DNA from: Permianibacter sp046297695
Lineage (GTDB): Bacteria > Pseudomonadota > Gammaproteobacteria > Enterobacterales > Permianibacteraceae
DNA: 64,000 nucleotides
Direction of reading: 5' to 3'
Assembly (NCBI GenBank): GCA_046297695.1
Contig: JBKBHF010000010.1
Span: forward strand, 25,818-89,817
Position 1 is the first letter of the stretch. Each line of letters opens with the position of its first letter. The position numbers and the translations under genes are program-made. This document shows positions 26,695-34,552 of this stretch, in pieces. The notes under the pieces are model-generated. The model was given only the letters and a program-made list of their open reading frames with translations, searched no databases and was not told where the DNA came from.

Positions 26695-27978
26695 ATGGCA
26701 ACCATCAAGCACATCATTGGCCGCGAAGTCATGGATTCGCGCGGCAACCCGACCGTTGAAGCCGAAGTGATTTTGGACAATGGCATGCGTGCCATGGCCT
26801 GCTCGCCGAGCGGCGCCTCGACCGGCTCGCGCGAAGCGCTGGAACTGCGCGATGGCGACAAGAGCCGCTACCTCGGCAAAGGCGTGCTGAAAGCCGTTGG
26901 CCACGTCAACAATGAACTGCGCAGTGCGCTGCTTGGCAAAGAGGTAACCGAGCAGGCCGCCATCGACGAGCTGATGATCAAGCTCGACGGCACCGAGAAC
27001 AAGGCCAAGTTCGGCGCCAACGCCATTCTGGCGGTGTCGCTGGCAGTGGCCAAAGCCGCCGCGCAAAGCAAAGGCCAGGGCCTTTATCAGTACCTGAACA
27101 AGAGCGGCGAATTCATCATGCCGGTGCCGATGATGAACATCATCAACGGCGGCGCCCACGCCGACAACAACGTCGATGTCCAGGAGTTCATGATTCTGCC
27201 GGTTGGCGCGCCAACTTTTGCCGAAGCGCTGCGTTACGGCGCTGAAGTGTTCCATGCGCTGAAAGCGGTACTGAAAGCGCGCAAGCTGAACACGGCAGTG
27301 GGTGACGAAGGCGGTTTTGCCCCGGATCTGAAATCGAACGAAGAGGCGATGCAGTGCATCGCCACGGCGATCGAAAAAGCCGGCTTCAAGATGGGCAAGG
27401 ACATTTACCTCGGTCTCGATGTCGCCAGCTCGGAATTCTACAAAGAGGGTTACTACCACCTCGAAGGTGAAGGCAAATCATTCAGCTCGGCTGAATTTGC
27501 TGACTTCCTCGCCGGCTGGTGCAAGCAGTACCCGATCATCAGTATCGAAGACGGCATGGACGAGAGCGACTGGGGCGGCTGGAAGCAGCTGACCGACAAA
27601 CTCGGCAAGGACATCCAGCTGGTCGGTGACGACCTGTTCGTGACCAACACCAAGATCCTGAAAGAAGGCATCGACAAAGGCATCGCCAACTCGATCCTGA
27701 TTAAGGTGAACCAGATTGGTACGCTGACCGAAACCATTGCCGCGATCGACATGGCGCACAAGGCCGGTTACACCGCGGTGGCTTCACACCGTTCGGGTGA
27801 AACCGAAGACGTCACCATTGCCGATTTGGCTGTTGCGACCGGCTGCGGCCAGATCAAGACCGGTTCGCTGTGCCGTTCGGATCGCATCGCCAAGTACAAC
27901 CAGCTGCTGCGCATCGAAGCCGAGCTCGGCAGCAAGGCGATCTACGCCGGCAAGCGTGCGTTCCCGCGCCTGAAGTAA
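26695..27978 (+). CDS. eno: Enolase
   Basis: A 427-residue phosphopyruvate hydratase of glycolysis, which also forms part of the RNA degradosome in relatives. Signatures: GREVMDSRGNPTVEAEV at the start, SGASTGSREALELRD, GDEGGFAPDL, and the active-site run LIKVNQIGTLTETI followed by SHRSGETED. The ATG at 26695 with AAAGGA upstream is used; an upstream in-frame codon at 26668 is unsupported. The 53 bases before it are AT-rich and may hold a promoter. A strong hairpin follows the stop. Confidence 0.97.
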   Translation: MATIKHIIGREVMDSRGNPTVEAEVILDNGMRAMACSPSGASTGSREALELRDGDKSRYLGKGVLKAVGHVNNELRSALLGKEVTEQAAIDELMIKLDGTENKAKFGANAILAVSLAVAKAAAQSKGQGLYQYLNKSGEFIMPVPMMNIINGGAHADNNVDVQEFMILPVGAPTFAEALRYGAEVFHALKAVLKARKLNTAVGDEGGFAPDLKSNEEAMQCIATAIEKAGFKMGKDIYLGLDVASSEFYKEGYYHLEGEGKSFSSAEFADFLAGWCKQYPIISIEDGMDESDWGGWKQLTDKLGKDIQLVGDDLFVTNTKILKEGIDKGIANSILIKVNQIGTLTETIAAIDMAHKAGYTAVASHRSGETEDVTIADLAVATGCGQIKTGSLCRSDRIAKYNQLLRIEAELGSKAIYAGKRAFPRLK

Positions 27979-27995
27979 ATGCATCCGAGCCGATG

Positions 27996-28027
27996 ACAGA
28001 AAAGCCCGCCGATGCGGGCTTTTCTGT
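27996..28027 (+). terminator. Hairpin terminator after eno
   Basis: A perfect 14-base-pair stem, ACAGAAAAGCCCGC / GCGGGCTTTTCTGT with loop CGAT, begins 18 bases after the eno stop. The T run is inside the stem, so strength is uncertain. Confidence 0.75.
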
Positions 28028-28062
28028 CCCTCGTCGGTCTCCTTTGTTGCCGAAACCTCGCC

Positions 28063-28674
28063 ATGATTGCGTTGAAACCGTCGATTCCCCCGTTGTCGCG
28101 CCAGCAGTTGCTGGCTGGCTGGCCGATTTGGCTCTGGCTGGCCTTGACCGCGCTGCTGCTCTGCTGGCCGGTGCTGACCATGCCGCTGCGCTATGAGCGC
28201 GCCGCGGTGCTGCACGGCGAGTGGTGGCGGCTGATCAGCGCCAATCTGGTCCATGGCAATGGCTGGCATTGGTTGCTCAATGCTGCCAGCGCCAGTTTTC
28301 AGTTCTGGTTGTTTCAGGGTATTGGCAGTCGGTGTTGGTGGTGGATTGTTGGCGTGATTTGCCTGCCAGCTAACGTGCTCGGCATGCACTGGTTTTCACC
28401 GGGTGTCAGCTGGTATGTCGGCATGTCCGGCGCGCTCTACGGCACCGCCGTTTTTGGCGGTTTGCTGCTGCTCGCCAATCGGGAGTGGTTGGTCGGTGGT
28501 GTGCTGAGCGCGTATCTGCTGGGCCGCATTGTCTATGAGCAGCTGGGCGCATCCACGGCCGACTTGGCGGAGCTCATTACCATTCCGGTTGCGGTTGATG
28601 CCCATTTGTGGGGGCTCGTTTCCGGTTATCTGCTGGCGATGTGCTGGTGGCTGCAACAGCGGCTACGCGTTTAG
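28063..28674 (+). CDS. rrtA: Rhombosortase (rhomboid-family intramembrane protease)
   Basis: A 203-residue polytopic membrane protein matching rhombosortase, a rhomboid subfamily that processes proteins bearing a C-terminal GlyGly-CTERM tag. The early WRLISANLVHGNGWHWLLNA motif is typical, the catalytic serine is in WYVGMSGALYG, and the partner histidine is in VDAHLWGLVSGY. About six membrane segments are visible. The ATG at 28063 is chosen; an upstream in-frame ATG lies inside the eno terminator. It converges with a truncated dioxygenase remnant, sharing 4 bases at the stops. Name is by family resemblance. Confidence 0.8.
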   Translation: MIALKPSIPPLSRQQLLAGWPIWLWLALTALLLCWPVLTMPLRYERAAVLHGEWWRLISANLVHGNGWHWLLNAASASFQFWLFQGIGSRCWWWIVGVICLPANVLGMHWFSPGVSWYVGMSGALYGTAVFGGLLLLANREWLVGGVLSAYLLGRIVYEQLGASTADLAELITIPVAVDAHLWGLVSGYLLAMCWWLQQRLRV

Positions 28675-28985
28675 CGGCCGAGCAAGCGCTTCAGCCATGG
28701 TGGCATTGGCCGATCTCCTTTGCGTTTGACGGCTAGCGCAGGGTGACCTGCGTTGAGTGCCAAACTGATGCGATCGCCGTCGCCCTGATAGGGCTCGACC
28801 CGATGGCCCAGCCAGCTCGGGAAAATCACCAAGGTGCCATCCTGCGGGGTAATGGCAAATTCCCGATCGCGCCACGGTGCAGACAACTCGACAAACGCGG
28901 GTACTGGCTGCTGATTCAGAAATGCTGTACGGCCGCCGGCATCGCTGCCACCGCATTGCACGAAGTAAGCCTTGCATAGCCGGTG
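28671..28985 (-). pseudogene. 5'-truncated remnant of a 2OG-Fe(II) oxygenase gene
   Basis: The frame reads AYFVQCGGSDAGGRTAFLN, then GTLVIFPSWLGHRVEPYQG and RISLALN. This is the C-terminal third of the putative 2OG-Fe(II) oxygenase family (TIGR02466-like), containing the distal His and the substrate-arginine region. The N-terminal two thirds and the HxD iron pair are missing: upstream the strand is occupied by ftsB on the other side and the reading stops resembling the family near 28985. A GTG at the VQC position could still start a ~90-residue product. Most likely a decayed gene cut by a rearrangement. Confidence 0.65.
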
Positions 28986-29063
28986 CTGGCGGTAGGCAAA
29001 GCCGCCGGCTTTCTGCGATACTTCAGCCGCCGCGGCCGCGGCGAATTGACCTGGATGTCCGTG

Positions 29064-29339
29064 ATGAAGGCTTTGGCAATCGTCTTTCTGCTGGTGTGCT
29101 GCGCGCTGCAGGCGCGGTTGTGGCATGGCCCCGGCAGCTTGGCCGAATGGCACGCCCTGCAGGAGCAGATTGCCCGTCAGCAGGCGGAGAACGATCGGCT
29201 GCGGGATCGCAATGCCTTGCTGAAAATGGATGTGGAAGATCTGAAATCCGGTCTGGACGGCATTGAAGAGCGGGCCCGTCACGAGCTCGGTCTGGTCAAG
29301 AAAGGCGAAGTGTTCTATCGCATCGTCAAGGATAGTTGA
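29064..29339 (+). CDS. ftsB: Cell division protein FtsB
   Basis: A 91-residue bitopic divisome protein that forms the FtsQLB complex activating septal peptidoglycan synthesis. One N-terminal membrane segment (residues 3–18) is followed by a coiled coil with EQIARQQAENDRLRDRNA, and the closing RARHELGLVKKGEVFYRIV matches FtsB. The ATG at 29064 is favoured; an ATG at 29055 three codons earlier is possible. ispD follows 4 bases after the stop. Eno–ftsB–ispD is the standard order, here with two extra genes inserted after eno. Confidence 0.93.
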   Translation: MKALAIVFLLVCCALQARLWHGPGSLAEWHALQEQIARQQAENDRLRDRNALLKMDVEDLKSGLDGIEERARHELGLVKKGEVFYRIVKDS

Positions 29340-29343
29340 GTCC

Positions 29344-30075
29344 GTGTCCGCGTTTGCTGCGACGGCGCCACGCGCGTGGGCTGTCATTCCGGCTGCCGGT
29401 TCCGGCAGTCGTCTCGGGGCTGACCGGCCCAAGCAGTATCTCGATTTGCTCGGCCAGAGTGTGCTCTGGCACACCGTGCAGCAGTTCCTTTCCGATCCCC
29501 GTTTTGCCGGCGTGATGGTGGCGCTGGCGCCAAGCGATTCTTTTTTTCCGGACTCGGATGTCGCCGCATTGCCGGTGCTGACTTGCAGCGGTGGCGCCAG
29601 CCGTCAGGCTTCCGTGTTGGCGGCCGTGGAGGCTTTGGCCACGCGGGCGGATGCGCAGGACTGGTTGTTTGTCCACGATGCGGCGCGGCCGCTGTTGCTG
29701 CGCTCGGATCTGGATGCCTTGTTCGCGGTGCTGGCCAACGAACCGGTTGGTGCGCTGTTGGGGGCTCCGGTAGCCGATACCCTGAAGCGTCGTGGCAGTG
29801 ATGGCCATGTTCAGGAAACGGTGGCGCGCGATGGCCTGTGGCGCGCGTTGACGCCACAAGTGTTCCGTTACGGCATTCTGCGCAGCGCGCTCATGCGCGC
29901 CGAACAAGCTGGCATCAGCCACACCGATGACACGGCGGCGGTCGAGCAGCTCGGGCATTTTGCGGCGTTGGTGCGCGGCCGCGATGACAATCTCAAAATC
30001 ACCCAAGGTCAGGATCTGCTGATCGCTGAGCAGATTCTCCGATTCCAGCGCGAGCAAGGTTTGCGCGCTATTTAA
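29344..30075 (+). CDS. ispD: 2-C-methyl-D-erythritol 4-phosphate cytidylyltransferase
   Basis: A 243-residue enzyme of the MEP isoprenoid pathway that couples CTP to methylerythritol phosphate. The nucleotide-binding N-terminus is VIPAAGSGSRLGADRPKQYL. VHDAARPLL and the TLKR / QTPQ-like ALTPQVFRY segments follow. Because the ftsB stop is only 4 bases upstream, the GTG at 29344 is the natural start and translation is likely coupled. The usual partner ispF is displaced by a small membrane gene. Confidence 0.95.
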   Translation: MSAFAATAPRAWAVIPAAGSGSRLGADRPKQYLDLLGQSVLWHTVQQFLSDPRFAGVMVALAPSDSFFPDSDVAALPVLTCSGGASRQASVLAAVEALATRADAQDWLFVHDAARPLLLRSDLDALFAVLANEPVGALLGAPVADTLKRRGSDGHVQETVARDGLWRALTPQVFRYGILRSALMRAEQAGISHTDDTAAVEQLGHFAALVRGRDDNLKITQGQDLLIAEQILRFQREQGLRAI

Positions 30076-30101
30076 ACGGGTTTGAGCTTAATGGAATCAA
30101 T

Positions 30102-30434
30102 ATGCATCTGCAAACCAACTCGCTGCTACTTATAGCCGCGATTGTCATGGTGGTTACCGTGCTGCCAGTATACTTGGCTGCTCGTTTTGTGAACGCTGAA
30201 CGAGCGACGCTTGGCTGGTGTGCGCTGGCAGTGCCCGTTGCGACAGCGGGAGCTTGGTTGGGTTATCAGCTTATCGGTGCTTTTTTTGGTCTGCTGACAG
30301 GGTTCATCGGTATGGTCATTGGTTTCTGGATCGTACTTCGGCCAAGTATGGGCGGCGCATTCGGAATGACTGTTTTTGCGTTCATTCTGCAGCTTGCGCT
30401 GGTGCAGTTTCTATTCAAATTATTTGGCAGTTGA
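30102..30434 (+). CDS. Small hypothetical membrane protein between ispD and ispF
   Basis: A 110-residue protein with three to four membrane segments (LLLIAAIVMVVTVLPVYLA, WCALAVPVATAGAWLGYQL, GLLTGFIGMVIGFWIVL, and TVFAFILQLALVQFLFKLF). I do not recognise a family. GGAATC lies 4–9 bases before the ATG. It is AT-richer than ispD and ispF and is spaced 26 and 11 bases from them, so it is co-transcribed but looks inserted. No link to isoprenoid synthesis can be shown. Confidence 0.7.
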   Translation: MHLQTNSLLLIAAIVMVVTVLPVYLAARFVNAERATLGWCALAVPVATAGAWLGYQLIGAFFGLLTGFIGMVIGFWIVLRPSMGGAFGMTVFAFILQLALVQFLFKLFGS

Positions 30435-30445
30435 TTGAGGCGCAG

Positions 30446-30922
30446 ATGACTCTTCGAATCGGCCACGGTTACGACGTGCACAAATTCGGCGGCGACAAGC
30501 CGCTGATTCTCGCCGGGATCACCATCCCCGGTGCCCAAGGCGTGCTCGCTCATTCCGACGGTGATGTCGTGTTGCACGCGGTTTGCGACGCCATTCTCGG
30601 CGCCGCCGCGCTGGGTGATATCGGTGAGCATTTTCCTGACACGGATGAGCGCTGGCGTGGTGCGAGCAGTCGGGCCTTGCTGGCGCACTGTCTGAAGCTG
30701 GTGGCCGAGCGTGGCCTGCGCCCGGTCAATGTCGATGTCACGGTGATCGCGCAGGTGCCGCGGCTTGGCCCCCACAAGCAGACCATGCGAGGCCAGCTTG
30801 CCAGCGATCTGGCCCTGCCGGAGAGCGCGGTGAATCTGAAAGCGACGACCACCGAAGGCCTCGGCTGTATCGGCCGCAAAGAGGGCATCGCCGTACATGC
30901 CGTGGCACTGTTGTCTGGTTAA
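30446..30922 (+). CDS. ispF: 2-C-methyl-D-erythritol 2,4-cyclodiphosphate synthase
   Basis: A 158-residue homotrimeric MEP-pathway enzyme. The metal site is visible in RIGHGYDVH (D8, H10) and LAHSDGDVVLHAVCDAI (H42). The CMP-binding KATTTEGLGCIGRKEGI closes the C-terminus. The ATG with TTGAGGC upstream is used. truD, which in enterics separates ispF from surE, is not here. Confidence 0.96.
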   Translation: MTLRIGHGYDVHKFGGDKPLILAGITIPGAQGVLAHSDGDVVLHAVCDAILGAAALGDIGEHFPDTDERWRGASSRALLAHCLKLVAERGLRPVNVDVTVIAQVPRLGPHKQTMRGQLASDLALPESAVNLKATTTEGLGCIGRKEGIAVHAVALLSG

Positions 30923-31058
30923 TGACCGGCGCGCCACATCGGCCGAAAGAAAGCTCCCCGACAGGCGATCCGCCCGGTAACATAAGCCGCAGTGCCCGCC
31001 GACCTGCGTTGCAGGTCTTGGTTGAGAAACAGCTTTCATAAAACAAGAATTGAACAGC

Positions 31059-31811
31059 ATGCGTTTTCTGCTCAGCAACGATGATGGATATTTCGCGCCC
31101 GGTCTGAAAGCGCTGGCGCAAGCCTTGGCGCCGCTCGGCGACGTCACGGTGGTGGCGCCGGATCGCAATCGCAGCGGCGCCAGCAATTCGCTGACGCTGG
31201 ATGCGCCTATCCGTTACCACCTGACGGTCGAAGGTTATTTCGCCGTTACCGGCACACCAACCGATTGCGTGCATCTGGCGACGCACCGGTTGATGCCGCA
31301 ACCGCCGGACATCGTTATCGCCGGCATCAACAACGGCGCCAACCTCGGCGACGACGTGATGTATTCCGGCACGGTCGCGGCAGCGATGGAAGGCCGTCAT
31401 CTCGGTTATCCCGCCATCGCGATGTCCCTGCTGGGTGCCGATTGCGTGCATTACGAGACGGCCGCGGCGGTGGCAGTACAGCTCGTGCGCAATCTGCACA
31501 ACCATCCGCTGGAACCCAATCGCATCCTGAACGTCAATGTCCCGGATTTGCCGCTCGATCAAATCAAAGGCTTCAAGGTGACCCGGCTTGGCCATCGGCA
31601 CCGCGTTGACACCATCATCCCGGCGCGCGATCCGAAAGGGCGTGATGTCTATTGGATCGGGCCGCCGGCGCAGGGCGATGATGCCGGTGAAGGCACCGAT
31701 TTTCATGCCATCGACAATGGCTATGTCTCGGTGACGCCGCTGCACGTCGACATGACTGCGCACAGCAGCCTGGCAAAACTGAGCGATTGGATCGGGGGCT
31801 TGCGGCCATGA
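31059..31811 (+). CDS. surE: 5'/3'-nucleotidase SurE
   Basis: A 250-residue metal-dependent survival protein that dephosphorylates nucleoside monophosphates. The N-terminal LLSNDDGYFAPGLKAL carries the paired aspartates of the active site, with N-x-S/T and the SGASNSLT loop later, then INNGANLGDDVMYSGTVAAA. ATG 31059 is chosen over a TTG three codons earlier. A 4-base ATGA overlap couples it to pcm. Confidence 0.95.
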   Translation: MRFLLSNDDGYFAPGLKALAQALAPLGDVTVVAPDRNRSGASNSLTLDAPIRYHLTVEGYFAVTGTPTDCVHLATHRLMPQPPDIVIAGINNGANLGDDVMYSGTVAAAMEGRHLGYPAIAMSLLGADCVHYETAAAVAVQLVRNLHNHPLEPNRILNVNVPDLPLDQIKGFKVTRLGHRHRVDTIIPARDPKGRDVYWIGPPAQGDDAGEGTDFHAIDNGYVSVTPLHVDMTAHSSLAKLSDWIGGLRP

Positions 31812-32476
31812 CGACGCTGAACATGCGCGGTATCGGCATGACCTCCGAACGGACCCGGACCCGGCTGGTGCAGCGCTTGCAGGAAGAGGGCATTCGCAAC
31901 ACGATGGTGCTGGCGGTGATGGCTGGCGTGCCGCGCCATATCTTCGTCGATGAGGGCATTGCCCACCGCGCCTATGAAGACACCGCATTGCCGATTGGCC
32001 GTGGCCAGACGATTTCACAGCCGTTCATCGTCGCCAAGATGACCGAGATCCTGCTCGACGCCGGGCCGCTGAAAAAAGTGCTCGAAATCGGCACCGGTTG
32101 CGGTTACCAGACCTCGGTGCTGGCGCAGCTGGTCGATGAGGTCTACACCGTTGAGCGTATCGCCGAATTGCAACAACAAGCGAAGAACCGGCTCGATGCG
32201 CTGCAGCTGACCAACATCGAGTACCGTCACGGTGACGGTTTTCAGGGCTGGAAAGACAAAGGTCCGTACGATGGCATCATCGTCACGGCTGCGCCGATGG
32301 CAGTACCGCCGGCTTTGGTGGCGCAACTGGCCGATGGCGGCCGCTTGGTGGTGCCCGTTGGTCAGGCCAACGGTACCCAGAACCTGATGCTGATCGAAAA
32401 ACGCGGCGACCAGCTGCAGAGCGCCATCATGGACAAGGTGCGTTTCGTACCGCTGCAGCCGGGGCCCACAGAATGA
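31808..32476 (+). CDS. pcm: Protein-L-isoaspartate O-methyltransferase
   Basis: A 222-residue repair enzyme that methylates L-isoaspartyl residues in aged proteins. The substrate region is ALPIGRGQTISQPFIVAKM and the SAM-binding motif is VLEIGTGCGYQTSVLAQL. VTAAPMAVPPALVAQL and GGRLVVPVG follow. Its start overlaps the surE stop. surE–pcm–nlpD–rpoS is the conserved stationary-phase block. Confidence 0.95.
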   Translation: MTTLNMRGIGMTSERTRTRLVQRLQEEGIRNTMVLAVMAGVPRHIFVDEGIAHRAYEDTALPIGRGQTISQPFIVAKMTEILLDAGPLKKVLEIGTGCGYQTSVLAQLVDEVYTVERIAELQQQAKNRLDALQLTNIEYRHGDGFQGWKDKGPYDGIIVTAAPMAVPPALVAQLADGGRLVVPVGQANGTQNLMLIEKRGDQLQSAIMDKVRFVPLQPGPTE

Positions 32477-32488
32477 GGAATACATGAG

Positions 32489-33388
32489 GTGGCGGTGAGC
32501 CGCAATTCGGTAGCGTTGTTGCTGTGCTGTTCGCTGCTGTTCGGTTGCATGCCGCCACCGATGGCGCCGGTCGAGTCGCGTCTGGTGGCGCAGAACCATG
32601 CGCTCGACCGCGGCTACCACGTGGTGGGTGCTGGCGAGACGCTGTATTCCATCGCATTTGCCTACGATCTGGACTTCCGAACCCTGGCCCGCTGGAACGG
32701 CATAGGTACCGATTATCGGATTTTTCCCGGTCAGCGGCTGAAATTGTCCGGGCCGCGACTGCCATCTGGAACCTACGAACGTCAAAGTTCTGACGAAAAC
32801 GTCAAAATTTCGGCGACAGAAGCACCACCCCAAGCGATTGAATTGCCATCCAAACGGCCATCTGACAGCGTCTCGGGCACCACAAAACCAGCCGAGGAAA
32901 AGGTCGGATCAGTGGCAAAACCGTCGTCTGCGAAGCCCGTCACCGCACCGGAAAAAAATGCGAAAACTCCGATAAATACCCAAGAAAACCGTACCAGTCC
33001 CACCACCGCCGGTGGCCCGATCCGTTGGCAGTGGCCGGCATCCGGCAAGGTCCTGGCTGGCTTCTCCAGCAGCCCTACGGGTAACAAAGGCGTAAATATT
33101 GCAGGGCGAAAAGGTGAACCGGTCAAAGCGGCAGCAGCGGGCCGGGTCGTTTATGCAGGAACCGGCTTGCGCGGATTCGGCCAGCTGGTTATTGTCAAAC
33201 ACGATGACGATTTTTTGAGCGCCTACGCGCACAACAGTCGTCTTCATGTGAAAGAGAACGACTCAGTTAAAGCTGGCCAGTTGATAGCCGATATAGGCTC
33301 TACCGGAACGGATCGCGAGCAGTTGCATTTCGAGATCCGTTACCAGGGCCAACCGGTGGATCCACTCAAGCATTTGCCCAAGCGCTGA
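32489..33388 (+). CDS. nlpD: Lipoprotein NlpD (LysM + degenerate LytM factor)
   Basis: A 299-residue outer-membrane lipoprotein that activates the amidase AmiC during cell separation. The lipobox is LLFGC (C20). A LysM domain (residues ~43–87: YHVVGAGETLYSIAF) binds peptidoglycan. A Ser/Thr/Pro/Lys-rich linker precedes the LytM domain (~170–297). The metal site is degenerate: the HxGxD position reads NKGVNIAG, and the terminal HxH position reads EQLHFEIR, as expected for an activator rather than a protease. The GTG at 32489 is used; a GTG two codons later is equally possible. The rpoS promoter often lies within this gene. Confidence 0.92.
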   Translation: MAVSRNSVALLLCCSLLFGCMPPPMAPVESRLVAQNHALDRGYHVVGAGETLYSIAFAYDLDFRTLARWNGIGTDYRIFPGQRLKLSGPRLPSGTYERQSSDENVKISATEAPPQAIELPSKRPSDSVSGTTKPAEEKVGSVAKPSSAKPVTAPEKNAKTPINTQENRTSPTTAGGPIRWQWPASGKVLAGFSSSPTGNKGVNIAGRKGEPVKAAAAGRVVYAGTGLRGFGQLVIVKHDDDFLSAYAHNSRLHVKENDSVKAGQLIADIGSTGTDREQLHFEIRYQGQPVDPLKHLPKR

Positions 33389-33481
33389 AGTCATAAGCAG
33401 CCGCGGGGCCGAATGCCGGAGGGTGAGCGGACCCGAACCATAACAAAGCCGTAGCAAACGGCACTTGGTGGAGAGGCTGCC

Positions 33482-34462
33482 ATGAACGAGCAGTGGGATA
33501 ACGAGTTGTTGTTGGAGGAAGAGTTCGAGCCGGAGCTGGCGGAAGAACTCATTGAAGAAGATGCCCTGCCTGCCGCGGAACCTGATGCCCCATCAGCGAG
33601 TCCGCACTATCAGCTCTCCGATGATGAAAAGATCATGGATGCCACTCAGCTCTATCTGGGCGAGATTGGTATCGCGGCACTGCTGACGCCGGAAGAAGAA
33701 GTCTATTTTGCCCGTAAAGCCCAGCGCGGCTGCCTCAAGTCCAAACAGCGGATGATCGAGAGCAACCTGCGCCTGGTCGTCAAGATTGCCCGCCGCTACA
33801 ACGGTCGCGGCCTGCCACTGCTGGATCTGATCGAAGAGGGCAACCTGGGTCTGATCCGTGCCGTGGAAAAATTCGATCCCGAGCGCGGATTCCGCTTCTC
33901 GACTTACGCGACCTGGTGGATTCGTCAGACCGTCGAACGGGCGCTGATGAACCAGACTCGCACCATCCGCCTGCCGATTCATGTCGTCAAAGAGCTGAAC
34001 GTTTATTTGCGGGCCGCGCGCGAACTGGCGCAGAAGCTGGATCATGAACCGACGGCGGAAGAGATTGCCGAAAAGCTCGGCAAGCCGGTGGAAGACGTCT
34101 CCCGCATGCTCGGCCTGAATGAGCGCATCAGCTCCATCGACACGCCAATCGGCGTCGATGGCGACCGCTCCTTGCTCGATACCATTGCCGACGATGCCAG
34201 TGCCGAACCGGTCGCGGTGCTCGAAGACAATGATTTGAAGAGCAATATCGAGAAATGGCTGAACATGCTGACCGACAAGCAGCGCGAAGTGCTGGCCCGC
34301 CGGTTCGGCTTGCTGCATTTCGAACCGCAGACCCTGGAAGAGGTCGGTAACGAGATTGGCCTGACCCGCGAGCGGGTACGGCAAATCCAGGTCGAGGCGC
34401 TGCGCCGTTTGCGCGAAATCCTGCGTGAACAAAACCTGTCCATGGATGCCTTGTTCGAATAA
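33482..34462 (+). CDS. rpoS: Stationary-phase sigma factor RpoS
   Basis: A 326-residue sigma-70 family factor. A short, very acidic N-terminus (residues 1–45) replaces region 1.1. Region 2 has NLRLVVKIARRYNGRGLPLL, then GFRFSTYATWWIRQTVERAL. Region 4 holds the helix-turn-helix VGNEIGLTRERVRQIQVEAL. LTDKQREVLARRFGLL and the position after nlpD identify it as RpoS, not RpoD or RpoH. A hairpin terminator follows. Confidence 0.96.
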   Translation: MNEQWDNELLLEEEFEPELAEELIEEDALPAAEPDAPSASPHYQLSDDEKIMDATQLYLGEIGIAALLTPEEEVYFARKAQRGCLKSKQRMIESNLRLVVKIARRYNGRGLPLLDLIEEGNLGLIRAVEKFDPERGFRFSTYATWWIRQTVERALMNQTRTIRLPIHVVKELNVYLRAARELAQKLDHEPTAEEIAEKLGKPVEDVSRMLGLNERISSIDTPIGVDGDRSLLDTIADDASAEPVAVLEDNDLKSNIEKWLNMLTDKQREVLARRFGLLHFEPQTLEEVGNEIGLTRERVRQIQVEALRRLREILREQNLSMDALFE

Positions 34463-34499
34463 GCATCCGTAAACAGCGCTCTGCTCCATGCCGTTGAAA

Positions 34500-34533
34500 G
34501 CAAAAGCTCCGCCTCTGCGGGGCTTTTGTTTTG
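34500..34533 (+). terminator. Intrinsic terminator after rpoS
   Basis: CAAAAGCTCCGC / GCGGGGCTTTTG with loop CTCT (one mismatch), then TTTTG. It starts about 38 bases after the rpoS stop. Confidence 0.82.
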
Positions 34534-34552
34534 CGCGACTCGCAGACTCCGT

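Noticed and set aside
31001..31017. GACCTGC/GCAGGTC hairpin before surE as a terminator
   Set aside because: The 7-base-pair stem with a 3-base loop is followed by TTGGTTGAG, which is not a T run. Too weak to call.
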